Below are positions 23,525 through 34,000 of a stretch of DNA of 64,000 bases, piece after piece; the first letter of the stretch is position 1, and each line of letters begins with the position of its first letter. Below the pieces are notes generated by a model. That model was not told where the DNA came from. It saw nothing but the letters and a program-made list of their open reading frames with translations, and ran no database searches. Source of the DNA: Amorphoplanes friuliensis DSM 7358 (lineage in GTDB: Bacteria; Actinomycetota; Actinomycetes; Mycobacteriales; Micromonosporaceae); assembly GCF_000494755.1 (NCBI RefSeq), contig NC_022657.1, positions 9,082,001-9,146,000 on the forward strand. Reading direction: 5' to 3'. The position numbers were made by a program, and so were the translations under genes.

Positions 23525-24562
23525 TCAGGCGGTTGTTTTTGCGGGCGCGCGCCCCACAACCACCTCTTCTTCGGCGACCGGGAAGTGGCAGGCCGTCAGG
23601 TGGGATTCCGGGTCGTCGAGGCGGGCGACCAGTGGTGGTTCTTCCTGGGCGCAGATGTCCTGGGCTTTCCAGCAGCGGGTGCGGAAGCGGCAACCCGACG
23701 GCGGGTTGATCGGGCTGGGGACGTCGCCGGTGAGGAGGACGCGTTCGCGCTGGGCGCGGTCGCGGCGGGACGGGTCCGGGACGGGGACGGCCGACATCAG
23801 GGCGACCGTGTACGGGTGGCGGGGGTTCTTGTAGAGCTGGTTGCGGTCGGCGATCTCGACGACCTTGCCGAGGTACATGACTGCGACGCGGTCGGAGATG
23901 TGCCGGACCACCGACAGGTCGTGGGCGATGAAGACGTAGGTCAGGTCGAATTCGCGCTGGAGGTCGTCGAGGAGGTTGACGACCTGGGCCTGGATCGACA
24001 CGTCCAGGGCCGAGACCGGCTCGTCCGCGATGATCAGCTTGGGGCGCAGGGCGAGGGCGCGGGCGATGCCGATGCGCTGGCGCTGGCCGCCGGAGAATTC
24101 GTGCGGGTAGCGGTTGTAGTGCTCGGGGCTGAGGCCGACGAGTTCGAGGAGCTCCTGGACGGCTTTCTTGACGCCGTTCGGGGTCGGGATGTTCTGGATC
24201 TGCAGCGGCGCCGCGATGATCGAGCCGACCGTGTGGCGGGGGTTCAGCGACGAGTACGGGTCCTGGAAGATCATCTGGACGTCGCGGCGGAGGGGGCGCA
24301 TCTTTTCGGCGGACAGGTGGCTGATGTCCTGGCCTTCGAAGACGATTTTGCCGCCGGTGGGTTCGAGGATGCGGGTGAACAGCCGGCCGGCCGTCGACTT
24401 GCCGCAGCCCGATTCGCCGACCAGGCCCAGGGTTTCGCCGTTGCGCACGGACAGGTCGATGCCGTCGACCGCGCGCACCGCGCCGACCTGGCGCTTGAAC
24501 AGGCCCCGGGTGATCGGGAAATGCTTCTGCAGGCCCGAGACCTCGAGCAGGTTTTCGCTCAT
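23525..24562 (-). CDS. dppF: Oligopeptide/dipeptide ABC transporter, second ATPase
   Basis: One of two ATP-binding subunits of a peptide importer. Intact motifs: Walker A GESGCGKST, signature FSGGQRQR, Walker B LIIADEPVSALD, and His in FIAHDLS. The C-terminal oligopeptide-binding extension has the Cys-rich segment typical of OppF/DppF (CRFRTRCWKAQDIC). I prefer the ATG at 24562; a GTG at 24583 that overlaps the dppD stop by 4 nt is the alternative. Last gene of the operon. The symbol is by role; substrate preference is not proven. Confidence 0.93.
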   Translation of the reverse strand: MSENLLEVSGLQKHFPITRGLFKRQVGAVRAVDGIDLSVRNGETLGLVGESGCGKSTAGRLFTRILEPTGGKIVFEGQDISHLSAEKMRPLRRDVQMIFQDPYSSLNPRHTVGSIIAAPLQIQNIPTPNGVKKAVQELLELVGLSPEHYNRYPHEFSGGQRQRIGIARALALRPKLIIADEPVSALDVSIQAQVVNLLDDLQREFDLTYVFIAHDLSVVRHISDRVAVMYLGKVVEIADRNQLYKNPRHPYTVALMSAVPVPDPSRRDRAQRERVLLTGDVPSPINPPSGCRFRTRCWKAQDICAQEEPPLVARLDDPESHLTACHFPVAEEEVVVGRAPAKTTA

Positions 24563-24579
24563 GACTTTCTCACTCCCGC

Positions 24580-25644
24580 TCACAGGTTCGGAGCCACTTC
24601 CTGCTCGAAGATCTCCCGGCGGGATTCGGCCGGCAGGTGACAGGCCACCGCGTGGACACCACCGCGCAGCACGGGAACCTCGTTGAAGGATCTGTTCCCG
24701 TTGCGGCCGGCGTAGGGGCAGCGGGGGTGGAACGCGCAGCCGCCCGGCAGGTTGATCAGGCTCGGCGGTGAACCCTTGACCGGGTTGAGCCGCTCGCGCA
24801 CGTCACGGTCGAGGCGGGGCATGGATCCGAGCAGACCCCAGGTGTACGGGTGCTGGGGGCTGTGGAACACCTGCGCCGCGGGGCCGCGTTCGATGATTTT
24901 GCCGCCGTACATGACCAGGACGTCGTCGGCGAGTTCGGCCACCACACCCAGGTCGTGCGTGATCATGATGACCGCGGAGCCGAACTCCTCCTGGAGGTCC
25001 CGGATGAGGTCCAGGATCTGCGCCTGCACGGTCACGTCGAGCGCGGTGGTCGGCTCGTCGGCGATCAGCAGCTGCGGGTTGTTGACCAGGGCCATCGCAA
25101 TCATCGCGCGCTGGCGCATGCCGCCGGAGAACTGGTGCGCGTAGTCGCTGTAGCGCTTCTCGGGCTGCGGGATGCCGACACGCTTGAGCATGTCGATCGC
25201 CCGGACCCGGGCTTCCTTCTTCCCGACACCGTGGTGCACCCGGTACGCCTCGACGATCTGCGCACCGACCGTGAAGTACGGGTGCATCGCGCTCAGCGGG
25301 TCCTGGAAGATCATCGCCATCTTGCCGCCGCGGAGCTTGCGGACCTCTTCGTCCGAGGCGGTGACGAGCTCCTGGTCGTCCAGCCAGATCTGGCCGCCGA
25401 CCTTCGCGTTGCTGCGGGTGCGGTGCAGGCCGAGGACGGCCAGCGAGGTGACGCTCTTGCCGGAGCCGGACTCGCCGACGATCCCGAGCGTCTTGCCCCG
25501 CTCGACCGAGAACGACGAGTCGGAGACGGCCTGCACAACACCGTCGTCGGTCTCGAACCGGACCGTGAGGTCCTTGACCTCGAGGAACGGTCGCGTGATG
25601 CGGTCACCCGGCATGGTGAGGCCGGCGAGCGAGTCGGTCGACAT
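24580..25644 (-). CDS. dppD: Oligopeptide/dipeptide ABC transporter, first ATPase
   Basis: Partner ATPase of the importer (354 residues). It shows Walker A GESGSGKSV, signature FSGGMRQR, Walker B LLIADEPTTALD and the switch His in MITHDLG. The C-terminal Cys motif (CAFHPRCPYAGR) marks the OppD/DppD family. GAGGAGGG lies 6 nt before the ATG. It begins 12 bp after the dppB stop. Confidence 0.94.
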   Translation of the reverse strand: MSTDSLAGLTMPGDRITRPFLEVKDLTVRFETDDGVVQAVSDSSFSVERGKTLGIVGESGSGKSVTSLAVLGLHRTRSNAKVGGQIWLDDQELVTASDEEVRKLRGGKMAMIFQDPLSAMHPYFTVGAQIVEAYRVHHGVGKKEARVRAIDMLKRVGIPQPEKRYSDYAHQFSGGMRQRAMIAMALVNNPQLLIADEPTTALDVTVQAQILDLIRDLQEEFGSAVIMITHDLGVVAELADDVLVMYGGKIIERGPAAQVFHSPQHPYTWGLLGSMPRLDRDVRERLNPVKGSPPSLINLPGGCAFHPRCPYAGRNGNRSFNEVPVLRGGVHAVACHLPAESRREIFEQEVAPNL

Positions 25645-25656
25645 GTGGTTCCCTCC

Positions 25657-26658
25657 TCAGCCCAGCCGCACGCGCGGGTCGATGACGCCGTAGAGCAGGT
25701 CGACGATCAAGTTGATGAAAACGATGAAGAACGCGGCGATCAGCGTGACACCCAGGATGATCGGCAGGTCGTTCTGCCGGATGCCCTGGAGCGCCTGGAA
25801 GCCGAGGCCCCGCAGGTTGAAGACGGCCTCGGTGAGGACCGCGCCGCCGAGCAGCGCACCGAAGTCCAACCCGAAAACCGTGACCAGCGGCGTCAGCCCG
25901 GATCGCAGCGCATGCTTACCGATCACCGTACGCTCGCGCAGGCCCTTGGCCCGTGCCGTACGGATGTAGTCCTCGCCGAGCGTCTCGAGCATGTTCGCGC
26001 GGGTGAGCCGGGCGTACGTGGCCGCGAACAGGAACGCCAGGGTGATCCAGGGCAGGATCAGGCCTTGCGCCCAGAGCAGCGGATTTTCGAGGAACGGCGT
26101 GTAGAGCGCATTCGGGAGCCAGCCGAGCCAGTAGATGAAGATGGCGGAGGCGAGCAGGCCGGTGAAGTAGATGGGCAGGGAGACACCGGCCAAGGCTCCC
26201 GTCATCGCGGCTCTGTCCAGGAACGTGCCTCTTCGCAAGGCGGAAAGCACACCCGTCGCCACGCCGATGAGAACCCAGAGGACGGCGGCGCCGATCGCCA
26301 GCGAGAGTGTCACCGGGATGTCACTCAGCAGCAGGGGCGTCACCTCCTGGTCGGTCTTGAAGGAGTAGCCCAGGCAGGGGGCGTCGCAGTGGGTGACGTC
26401 GTTGCCGTTGGAGTAGTCGCGGCCGACGGCCAGTCCCTTCAGGAACTTCCCGTACTGCACGATGATCGGGTCGGCGAGGCCCAGCTTCGTACGGATGCCC
26501 TCGAGCGACACCGCGTCGGCGGTCTTACCGATGTAGAGCAGCGCCGGGTCACTGCCGGTGAGCTTGGGCACCATGAAGAAGATGCCGAAGGTGACCAGCG
26601 TGACCACCAGCAGGGTGAGAACGGCGTTGAAGATCCGCCGGATGAGATAAGCCAACAC
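25657..26658 (-). CDS. dppB: Peptide ABC transporter permease (DppB type)
   Basis: A 333-residue inner-membrane permease with a first membrane span at residues about 9-30, the typical N-terminal extracytoplasmic loop and a binding-protein-dependent transport domain. The EAA-loop region appears as YIRTARAKGLRERTVIGKHALR. It starts with GTG. It lies downstream of the binding-protein gene, from which it is separated by a strong stem-loop. Confidence 0.93.
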   Translation of the reverse strand: MLAYLIRRIFNAVLTLLVVTLVTFGIFFMVPKLTGSDPALLYIGKTADAVSLEGIRTKLGLADPIIVQYGKFLKGLAVGRDYSNGNDVTHCDAPCLGYSFKTDQEVTPLLLSDIPVTLSLAIGAAVLWVLIGVATGVLSALRRGTFLDRAAMTGALAGVSLPIYFTGLLASAIFIYWLGWLPNALYTPFLENPLLWAQGLILPWITLAFLFAATYARLTRANMLETLGEDYIRTARAKGLRERTVIGKHALRSGLTPLVTVFGLDFGALLGGAVLTEAVFNLRGLGFQALQGIRQNDLPIILGVTLIAAFFIVFINLIVDLLYGVIDPRVRLG

Positions 26659-26677
26659 GACTATCGGCCGAACAGCA

Positions 26678-26713
26678 GGCGGGCGCCGGTCCTTTGCGGA
26701 ACCGGCGCCCGCC
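26678..26713 (-). terminator. Intercistronic stem-loop after the binding-protein gene
   Basis: A perfect 13-bp stem GGCGGGCGCCGGT/ACCGGCGCCCGCC (26678-26690 with 26701-26713) sits between the binding-protein stop and dppB. With no T-run it more likely protects or attenuates the mRNA than stops all transcription. Confidence 0.65.
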
Positions 26714-26777
26714 CCCTGCGGGCGGCCTTCACCTGCCCTTCGATCTACCCGTTACTGCGTTCCGGGCGAGGTTGGTA

Positions 26778-28553
26778 CTACTTGCCGTCGCTGACGCCGA
26801 GGGACTGGAAGTCCACCATGCCGAACGTGTCGTGGATGTAGACGTTCGTCAGCCGCGGGTTGCGGTAGTTGAGCGCCTTGTCGAACACGAACGGAAGGTA
26901 GTAAGCGCCTTCCATGACCTTGGTGTTGAGCTGCTTGTAGATGGCGTCCGCCTTGGAGAGGTCGGTCTCCGTGGCAGCCTGGTCGAACAGCCCGTCGATC
27001 GCCGGGTCGTTGATCTCGGGCAGGTTGTAGTTGCCGTTCTTCTGGATGTACCGGCTGTCGGCGAGCGCCTGCAGGTAACCCGTGCCGGAGGGCCAGTCAG
27101 CGGCCCAGCCGCCGATGATGATGCCGTAGCCCTTCTTGTGCACGTTGTCGGGCGAGCCGGTGACCGACGCGACCTGAGCACCGTCGTACTGGTCGATCTT
27201 GGCGTTGATGCCGACCGTCTTCAGAGCGGCCTGCAGCGCCTCGGCGGTCTTGACCTCGGCCGGCTTGTTGTTCCGGACCGCGATCGTGGTGTCGAAACCG
27301 GTCGGCTTGCCACAGGCGGCGAGCGCCTGCTTGGCCTTGTCGACCTGCGGCTTGCCCTGCGCCCGGCCGTACGGGTCGTACGACGGGTCCGAGCCCGCGA
27401 TGTTCGGGGGCAGCATGCTCGTGCCGATGTCACCGCCGGCGACCGGGCCACCACGCGCTGCCTGCAGCGACGTCGGGTCCGACGCGTAGATGACGGCCTT
27501 GCGGCACTCGATGTTCTCGAACGGCGCGACCTTCTGGACGATGCCCGCGTACCGGATGAAGCCGGTGGCGGGGGTGTCCGAGTTGGCCTTCTTGGCCGGG
27601 TCCTGCAGGATCCGGGCGCGAGCGGCCGCCTGGACACCGGTCTGGCCGATGTCGAGGTCCGCCGTGCCGGCCTCCAGACGCTGGTCCATGTCGTCAGCGT
27701 TCGTGGTGATCGTGACGTTGATGGCGTCCGGCAGAGCCTTGCGGATCGTGTCGGTGCTGGCGTCCCAGTTCGGGTTGCGCTCGAGCTTGAGGCTCTTGGC
27801 CGGCTGGTAGTCCGTGATCATGTACGGACCCGAGGAGGCCGGCTTGGCGCCGTACTGCGCGCCGGTGTCCCGCTTCTGCGGAACCGGGCCTGCGCCCGGC
27901 ATCGCCAGCAGGTACGGGAAGTCGGCGAACGGCGCCTTGAGCTTGAAGATGATGGTCGAGTCGTCGGGCGTCTCGACAGTCTTCAGGCCCAGCTTGTTCG
28001 GGTCGGTGTCCTTGTACGGGCCGGGGTAGTTCTGACCCTGGTCCAGCTGGTCGATCAGGTACGTCGGGCCACCCGGGACGACATCCTGCGCGAAGATGCG
28101 CTCGATGCCGTACTTGATGTCCTTGGACGTGATCGCCGCGCCGTCGTCGAACTTGAGGCCCGGCTTCAGCTTGTAGGTGTACGTCTTCTTGTCCGCGCTG
28201 ATCTCCGCGTCCGCGGTCGCCAGGTCGGGGACCAGCTTGAGGCCCTCCTTGCCCGGGACAGCGGCGTAGTCGACGAGCTTGCGCGTGTAGAAGCGGTTCA
28301 TGTCCCACACGAACGCGTAGTACCCACGAGCGGGGTCCCACGAGTCGGCGTCCTGAGCCGTCATCAGGTTGAGCGTGCCGCCCTTGGCCGTGCTCGGGTT
28401 GACCACCGACGTGATCGCCGCGTTGTACGCACTCTTGCCACCGGAGGTCCCGCCTCCGTTGCTGTCGCTGTCGGAACCGCCACCACACGCGGCGGTGAAG
28501 CCCAACGCGACGGCGACCCCTGCGGCCGCCACCACCCTCGTCTTGCTGACCAC
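26778..28553 (-). CDS. dppA: Peptide-binding lipoprotein of the ABC transporter
   Basis: The 591-residue substrate-binding protein, family 5 (SBP_bac_5). It has a signal peptide with lipobox FTAAC, a Gly/Ser linker, and the family's domain pattern (DADSWDPARGYYAFVWDMNRF, cut here; KPGLKFDDGAAITSKDIKYG; ERNPNWD). A near-perfect ribosome-binding site (AGGAGG plus AGGAG) precedes the GTG. It captures peptides outside and delivers them to DppBC. Confidence 0.95.
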   Translation of the reverse strand: MVSKTRVVAAAGVAVALGFTAACGGGSDSDSNGGGTSGGKSAYNAAITSVVNPSTAKGGTLNLMTAQDADSWDPARGYYAFVWDMNRFYTRKLVDYAAVPGKEGLKLVPDLATADAEISADKKTYTYKLKPGLKFDDGAAITSKDIKYGIERIFAQDVVPGGPTYLIDQLDQGQNYPGPYKDTDPNKLGLKTVETPDDSTIIFKLKAPFADFPYLLAMPGAGPVPQKRDTGAQYGAKPASSGPYMITDYQPAKSLKLERNPNWDASTDTIRKALPDAINVTITTNADDMDQRLEAGTADLDIGQTGVQAAARARILQDPAKKANSDTPATGFIRYAGIVQKVAPFENIECRKAVIYASDPTSLQAARGGPVAGGDIGTSMLPPNIAGSDPSYDPYGRAQGKPQVDKAKQALAACGKPTGFDTTIAVRNNKPAEVKTAEALQAALKTVGINAKIDQYDGAQVASVTGSPDNVHKKGYGIIIGGWAADWPSGTGYLQALADSRYIQKNGNYNLPEINDPAIDGLFDQAATETDLSKADAIYKQLNTKVMEGAYYLPFVFDKALNYRNPRLTNVYIHDTFGMVDFQSLGVSDGK

Positions 28554-28634
28554 CTGTTCTCCTACCTCCTAAAGACGGAGCCTCAGCCCCGAGAACCGTG
28601 CGATGGAGCACCCACGCCCGTTGCTGCTTGCGCC

Positions 28635-29642
28635 TCAGCGGGCCTTGGGGTCGAGCGCATCGCGCAGACCGTCACCGAAGAGGTTGAAGGCCAGCACGGT
28701 AATGAAGATCATGACGCCCGGAACGATCATGTACATCGGGTCGGACGTGTAGTAGCTGACCGCGTCCGAGAGCATGCCGCCCCAGGACGGCCACGGCGGC
28801 GGGATGCCGACGCCGAGGAAGCTCAGCGAGGCCTCGGTGAGGATGTTCGTCGGGATGATCAGCGTCGTGTAGACGAGGATCGGCGCGGCGAGGTTCGGAA
28901 GCAGCTCGCGGAAGAGGATCCGCGGCGAGCGGGCGCCGATGCTCTTGGACGCCTCGACGAACTCCCGCTCCCGCAGCGACAGCGTCTGACCGCGCACGAT
29001 CCGGCCGATGTAGGGCCAGCCGAAGAAGCCGATGACGCCGACCAGGATGAAGACCCGCGACCAGCGGTCACCGAGCCCGAGCATCTGGTCGGGCAGCACG
29101 GAGACCAGCGCGATCGCGAAGAGCAGCTGCGGGAACGCGAGCAGGAAGTCCATGACCCGGCTGATCACCGCGTCGACCCAGCCGCCCAGGTAACCGGCGG
29201 CCAGGCCGAAGAAGACGCCGAAGAGCGTGGCCACGAAGGCCGAGAGGAAGGCGACCGAGAGCGAGGTCTGCGCGCCGTAGAGGATCCGGCTGAAGACGTC
29301 CCGGCCGGAGGTCGGCTCGACACCCAGCAGGAACTCCCGGCTGATGCCGCCGAACGACCCGAGCGGGGTGCTGATCGTCGGATCGATCTTGTCGATGTGG
29401 TACTCGTCGATGGGGTGACCGAAGAGCTTGGTCAGCACCGGCGCGAGAATCGCGATCAGGATGAGCACGATGACGACGACTCCGCCGGCCATCGCGACCT
29501 TGTCCCGCTTGAGGCGCTTCCAGGCGATCTGCCGCAGGGAACGCCCGGCGATCGCCTTCTCGTCGGGGCTCCGCACATCGGCGGGGTCGTCGGTGGGCGC
29601 CGACGTCTCGTCGGTAATCGACGCCTCTGGGCCGATCGACAT
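28635..29642 (-). CDS. dppC: Peptide ABC transporter permease (DppC type)
   Basis: A 335-residue permease, first gene of the operon (order C-A-B-D-F). The cytoplasmic N-terminus is followed by a span at about 52-72 and the transport domain with FVEASKSIGARSPRILFREL as EAA loop. A DppC-type N-terminal domain (RLKRDKVAMAGGVVV) is present. The 358 bp upstream (29643-30001) hold the operon promoter region; I see no unambiguous -35/-10 pair there and no gene. Confidence 0.93.
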   Translation of the reverse strand: MSIGPEASITDETSAPTDDPADVRSPDEKAIAGRSLRQIAWKRLKRDKVAMAGGVVVIVLILIAILAPVLTKLFGHPIDEYHIDKIDPTISTPLGSFGGISREFLLGVEPTSGRDVFSRILYGAQTSLSVAFLSAFVATLFGVFFGLAAGYLGGWVDAVISRVMDFLLAFPQLLFAIALVSVLPDQMLGLGDRWSRVFILVGVIGFFGWPYIGRIVRGQTLSLREREFVEASKSIGARSPRILFRELLPNLAAPILVYTTLIIPTNILTEASLSFLGVGIPPPWPSWGGMLSDAVSYYTSDPMYMIVPGVMIFITVLAFNLFGDGLRDALDPKAR

Positions 29643-30001
29643 CCGTTCGCCGGTCCTTTCCCCGGCCGCCGACCACAGGTTTCCATTGCCCCGGCACCGG
29701 GCAAGAGCCCGTGAACCGGAACGATGGCCCCGCAGCGCCCGGCAACCGATCGGTTAACGCAAGCCTCGAGTGCCGTTCCTCCCCGAAACCGGTCAGGTCC
29801 GACCGGAACCAGGAAGGCACGCGACAGCGGGTGTGCCGCCATCGTTAGGAACATTCACCTACGGCGGGGACTTGGTCAAGGTCGGGACCGGCACGCGCCT
29901 GCTTCCGTGTCTCCCCCGTGATGTGACCGTGACCTGGTATCCACCAAGACGGAAAACTACCGGCTACATAGCTTGAGAGTGGCGCAAAGCAGGGCATTTC
30001 A

Positions 30002-30595
30002 TTACACGGCGCGACGTCCCTCGAACGCACGACCGAGTGTGATCTCGTCGGCGTACTCCAGATCGCCGCCGACCGGCAGCCCGCTCGCGAGCCGCGTGAC
30101 GGCGATACCCATCGGCTTGACCATGATCGCCAGGTAGGTGGCGGTGGCCTCGCCCTCGGTGTTCGGGTCGGTGGCCAGGATCAGCTCCTTCACCTCACCC
30201 GCACCGAGCCTGATCAACAGCTCGCGGATCCGCAGATTGTCGGGGCCGACACCCTCGAGCGGATTGATGGCGCCACCCAGGACGTGATAGCGACCGCGGA
30301 ACTCGCCCGTCCGCTCGATCGCCACGACGTCCTTGGGCTCCTCCACGACACAGATGACCTCGTTGCTGCGACGCGTGTCACGGCAGACGCGGCACTGCTC
30401 CGACTCGGCGACGTTGAAACAGGTCGTGCAGAAGCGGACCAGCTCCTTCACACGGCGCAAGGAGTTGGCCAGCCGGGTCACGTCGGCGGGATCGGCGGAC
30501 AGGACGTGGAAAGCGATCCGCTGGGCACTCTTCGGGCCGACTCCCGGAAGCCGGCCCAGCTCGTCGATGAGGTCCTGGATGGCGCCCTCGTACAC
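30002..30595 (-). CDS. recR: Recombination mediator protein RecR
   Basis: Works with RecO and RecF to load RecA on gapped DNA. The 197-residue protein has the N-terminal helix-hairpin-helix (LGRLPGVGPKSAQRIAFH), a four-Cys zinc finger (CTTCFNVAESEQCRVC) and a Toprim domain (ICVVEEPKDVVAIE). The GTG start is 4 bp after the ybaB stop. It closes the conserved ffs-dnaX-ybaB-recR block. Confidence 0.96.
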   Translation of the reverse strand: MYEGAIQDLIDELGRLPGVGPKSAQRIAFHVLSADPADVTRLANSLRRVKELVRFCTTCFNVAESEQCRVCRDTRRSNEVICVVEEPKDVVAIERTGEFRGRYHVLGGAINPLEGVGPDNLRIRELLIRLGAGEVKELILATDPNTEGEATATYLAIMVKPMGIAVTRLASGLPVGGDLEYADEITLGRAFEGRRAV

Positions 30596-30599
30596 AGGC

Positions 30600-30932
30600 T
30601 CAGAACCCCGGGAGGGAGAGGCCGCCGAGACCGCCGGTGGCCGGACCCATCTTCTGCTCGGTCAGCTCACGCACCGCCTCGGAACCGTTGTGGATCGCCG
30701 CGAGCACCAGGTCCTCCAGCGTCTCCACGTCCTCCGGGTCGACCGCCTTCGGGTCGATCTTGACGGACTTGAACTCGCCCAGCCCCGTCACGACCACGGT
30801 GACCAGCCCACCGCCGGCCGTACCCGTGACCTCGGCCTCAGCCAGCTCGGCCTGCGCCTGCGCGACCTGCTGCTGCATCTTCTGCGCCTGCTTCATGATC
30901 TGCTGCATGTTCGGCTGTCCACCGGGGCGCAT
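30600..30932 (-). CDS. ybaB: YbaB/EbfC family nucleoid-associated protein
   Basis: A 110-residue DNA-binding protein encoded between dnaX and recR, as in most bacteria. It has the Met/Gln-rich coiled helix (MQQIMKQAQKMQQQVAQAQ) and the beta region with VTVVVTGLGEFKSVKI. AAGGAG lies 7 nt before the ATG at 30932, which settles the start. Confidence 0.95.
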   Translation of the reverse strand: MRPGGQPNMQQIMKQAQKMQQQVAQAQAELAEAEVTGTAGGGLVTVVVTGLGEFKSVKIDPKAVDPEDVETLEDLVLAAIHNGSEAVRELTEQKMGPATGGLGGLSLPGF

Positions 30933-31003
30933 CGCAAAGCTCCTTAAGAAGGGGATAGTCGCGTCTATTGTCCCGCGCGTCACACGAGCCGCACGGAACC
31001 GGG

Positions 31004-34000
31004 TCAGGACTCGCTGATCTTCTCCGCACCGAGCGCGTCCCGGAGAAGCTGCACGGCCTGCTGTTCGCTGCTCTGCCGCGCGGTCTTCTCGTCGATCACG
31101 TCGTCGAGCGGCTCGTCACCGGGGTCGAAACCGTCGAACTTCTGCCCGCCCTTGGCCGCCGGCGCACTGCCGTTCCCCGGCCGGACCGGACCGTCGTACT
31201 CCGGGTCGTAAGGCGCTTCCTCGGTCGGCGAGCCGTCCGACCAGGCGCCGGTCTTGGCAGGTGCAGCGGCGTTCGTGCCGCGACCTGCGCCGGCTGCTGC
31301 TGCACGGGCTGCGGCCAGACCGCTGGACGTCCGACGTCCGCCGGCAGCCGGAGGCGCGGTCGCCGGTGCCGCCGGCGGCGCGGCCGGCGGAGTCGGGGCC
31401 GGTGCGGTCCGGGCCGGCGCGGTCGGGGCAGGGGTGGTCGGCGCCGGTGCGGTCGGGGCCTGCTGAGCTGAGGCGGGGGCCGGTGTTGCCGGACCGCCGA
31501 AACCGCGGCCTCCGGCCGGGCCGGTGAGGTCGGGAGTGGTGACCGGGCTGCTCTGGCCGACACTCGGGTCGCTGTCGCGGGGTGCGACGCCACCCGGCCT
31601 GGCCGTCTCGGGCCACGCCTCTTCCTCCTCGACGACGGGCGGGGTGACTACCGCTGTGGCCAGGCCTCCCGGCCGTGCCGGCTCAGGCCACCCGTCACCG
31701 TCGTCGCCGGCAGCGGATGCGCTGGGCGCGGTCGCGCTCTGCCGCCCACCCGACGAGCGGGCTCCCTGTCGATCTTGAGAGTCACGCTGCGCGGGACTTA
31801 AGGCGCCGCCCTGAGGAGCACGCTGCGCCGGACTTGAAGCCCCGCCCCGCCCGGACCCGGCACCCGCCCCGAAAGATCCACCAGCGCCCGCTGAAGGGCC
31901 GGAAGATCCACTTGCCGGGGATGCAGGCATGCCGTGGGCAGCGCTGGACGCCGGATCGGCCGCCCCGCCGTAGGGAGCGCCCAACGCCGAACCCGATGCT
32001 CCAGCCTCCGGGGAGCCGGTCAGGCCCTCATCGGGGTAGCCCGAAACCGGCGCCGAAGGCACGCCCGACGCCGGCCTGGTCCCGGGCGCTGACGCTGGAG
32101 CGGTCCCGCCGGGTGCCGATGCCTGAGCGGTCCCGCCAGCGGCCGAAGCCGAAGCGGCCCCACCAGGCGCCGAAGCCGGAGCTGTTCCGCCGGGCGCTGA
32201 TGCCTGAGCGGTCCCGCCAGGCGCCGAAGCCGGCGCGGTCCCGCCAGCGGCCGAAGCCGGAGCTGTTCCGCCAGGCGCCGAAGCCGGAGCGGTCCCACCG
32301 GGTGCCGAAGCCGAAGCTGTTCCGCCCGGTGCCGAAGCCGGGGCGCTGGGCTGCGGAATGCCGGAGGCCGAGGCCGCCGGGCCCGATGCCGGACTCGGCT
32401 GAGGGGCGCGAGACGCCGTACCAGCCCGGGACGTGGAACCCGGGGAAGGCCCGCTGTCACCGGCCACGTCGCAGCGGATCTGCCAGCGGCCGCCGAGCGC
32501 CTCGTAGAGCGCGTCGGACAGCAGCGCGGGCTCCGCGGCGACCATCTTGGCGTGCGCCGGGAAGCGGAACGTCAGGACGACCGTCTGACCTTCGAGGTCG
32601 CGAACAGTTGCGCCCTGGGCGAGGGCAGCGATCTTTTTGCTCTTGCGACCGACCGCGACCATGATTTCCGGCCAGACCTCGCGGATGGAGGCGGCGGTGA
32701 GCTGCCCCGGCACGGCGGTTTCCAGGCCTGGCTCGAAGGGCGCATCCGGCATGACACCTGCGGGCTCGGCCCGGCGAACACCGTTCTCAGGCGGAGCGGA
32801 AACCGCGCCGGCAGCTCCCGGATAGGACTCCGGGGCAGCTGGTGGAGCTGAGGCCGGAGCAAAGGGCGCGGACGAGACCGGAGAAGCAGAGCCGGGCATC
32901 GCCGAAACCGGAGCGGCCGACTGAACCGAAGCTTCACCAGCACCGGGCAGTGCCGAAACCGACCCGGCCGAGCCGGCCGACGGATCAGGCACGGCTGAAA
33001 CCGGACCGGCCGCGGACGCAAGGCCACCTGCCCCGCCGCCGGACACCGGCCGCGCGGCTGTGGTCTCCGCCGTGACGGAGCCGGGAGATGCCACGCCCGC
33101 CGCTTCAGGCTGTCCCGAGCCCGAGCCCGAGCCCGTGACCGCCTCCGCAGGCGCGGAGGGTGCCGCGGCCGCATCTCCTGAGCCGGATTGCGCGGTAAGA
33201 CCGGATTGCGCAGCCGATCCGCCCGCCGGGGCACGTCGCCCAGCAGCCGCAGCCGCAGCCGCCGCGCGAGCAGCCGAAATCCCGCCGCCACCAGCAGACG
33301 CAGCTGAAATCCCGCCGCCACCAGCAGGTGCAGCCGAAATCGGAGCAGCCTGCGGCCCGGATTCCGCAGGCGGAAGCTCCTCGCCAGGACTCAGCGTGAG
33401 CCGCCGCTCCATCCGCTCCAGCCGCTGCAGCAGCGCGTTGCTCGAATCGTCAGCACCCGGCAGCAGCATCCGCGCCGTGATCAGCTCGAGGAGCAGCCGC
33501 GGCGCTGTCGTGCCACGCATTTCGACCAGGCCGTTGTGCACGATGTCGGCGCAGCGGGAGAGCGTGGCCGGCCCGAGGCGGGTTGCCTGGGCGCCCATCT
33601 GCTCCAGCTGGTCGGCCGGGCCGTCGATCAGGCCCTTGGTCACGGCGTCCGGGATCTGCTGGAGGATGATCAGGTCGCGGAAGCGTTCGAGCAGGTCGGA
33701 GGCGAAGCGCCGGGGGTCGTGGCCGGCCTCGGCCACGCGGTCGATCGTCTGGTAGGCCGCAGCGCCGTCGCCCGCCGCCAGGGCGTCGCACATGTCATCG
33801 ATCAGCGCGACATCCGTGACACCGAGCAGCGTCACGGCCCGCGGGTAGCTGACGCCTTCGGGGCCGGCGCCGGAGATGAGCTGGTCGAGCACGGAGAGCG
33901 TGTCGCGGGCGCTGCCCGCACCGGCCTTCACGACCAGCGGGAACACCGCCGGGTCGACGTGGATGCCCTCGGCCTCGGTGAGCTGCTGCAGGTACGGCCG

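Noticed and set aside
26694..29714. Open frame of 1006 codons on the plus strand
   Set aside because: It is antisense to the well-supported dppB, dppA and dppC genes and has the Val/Asp/Arg-rich composition typical of shadow frames in high-GC DNA.
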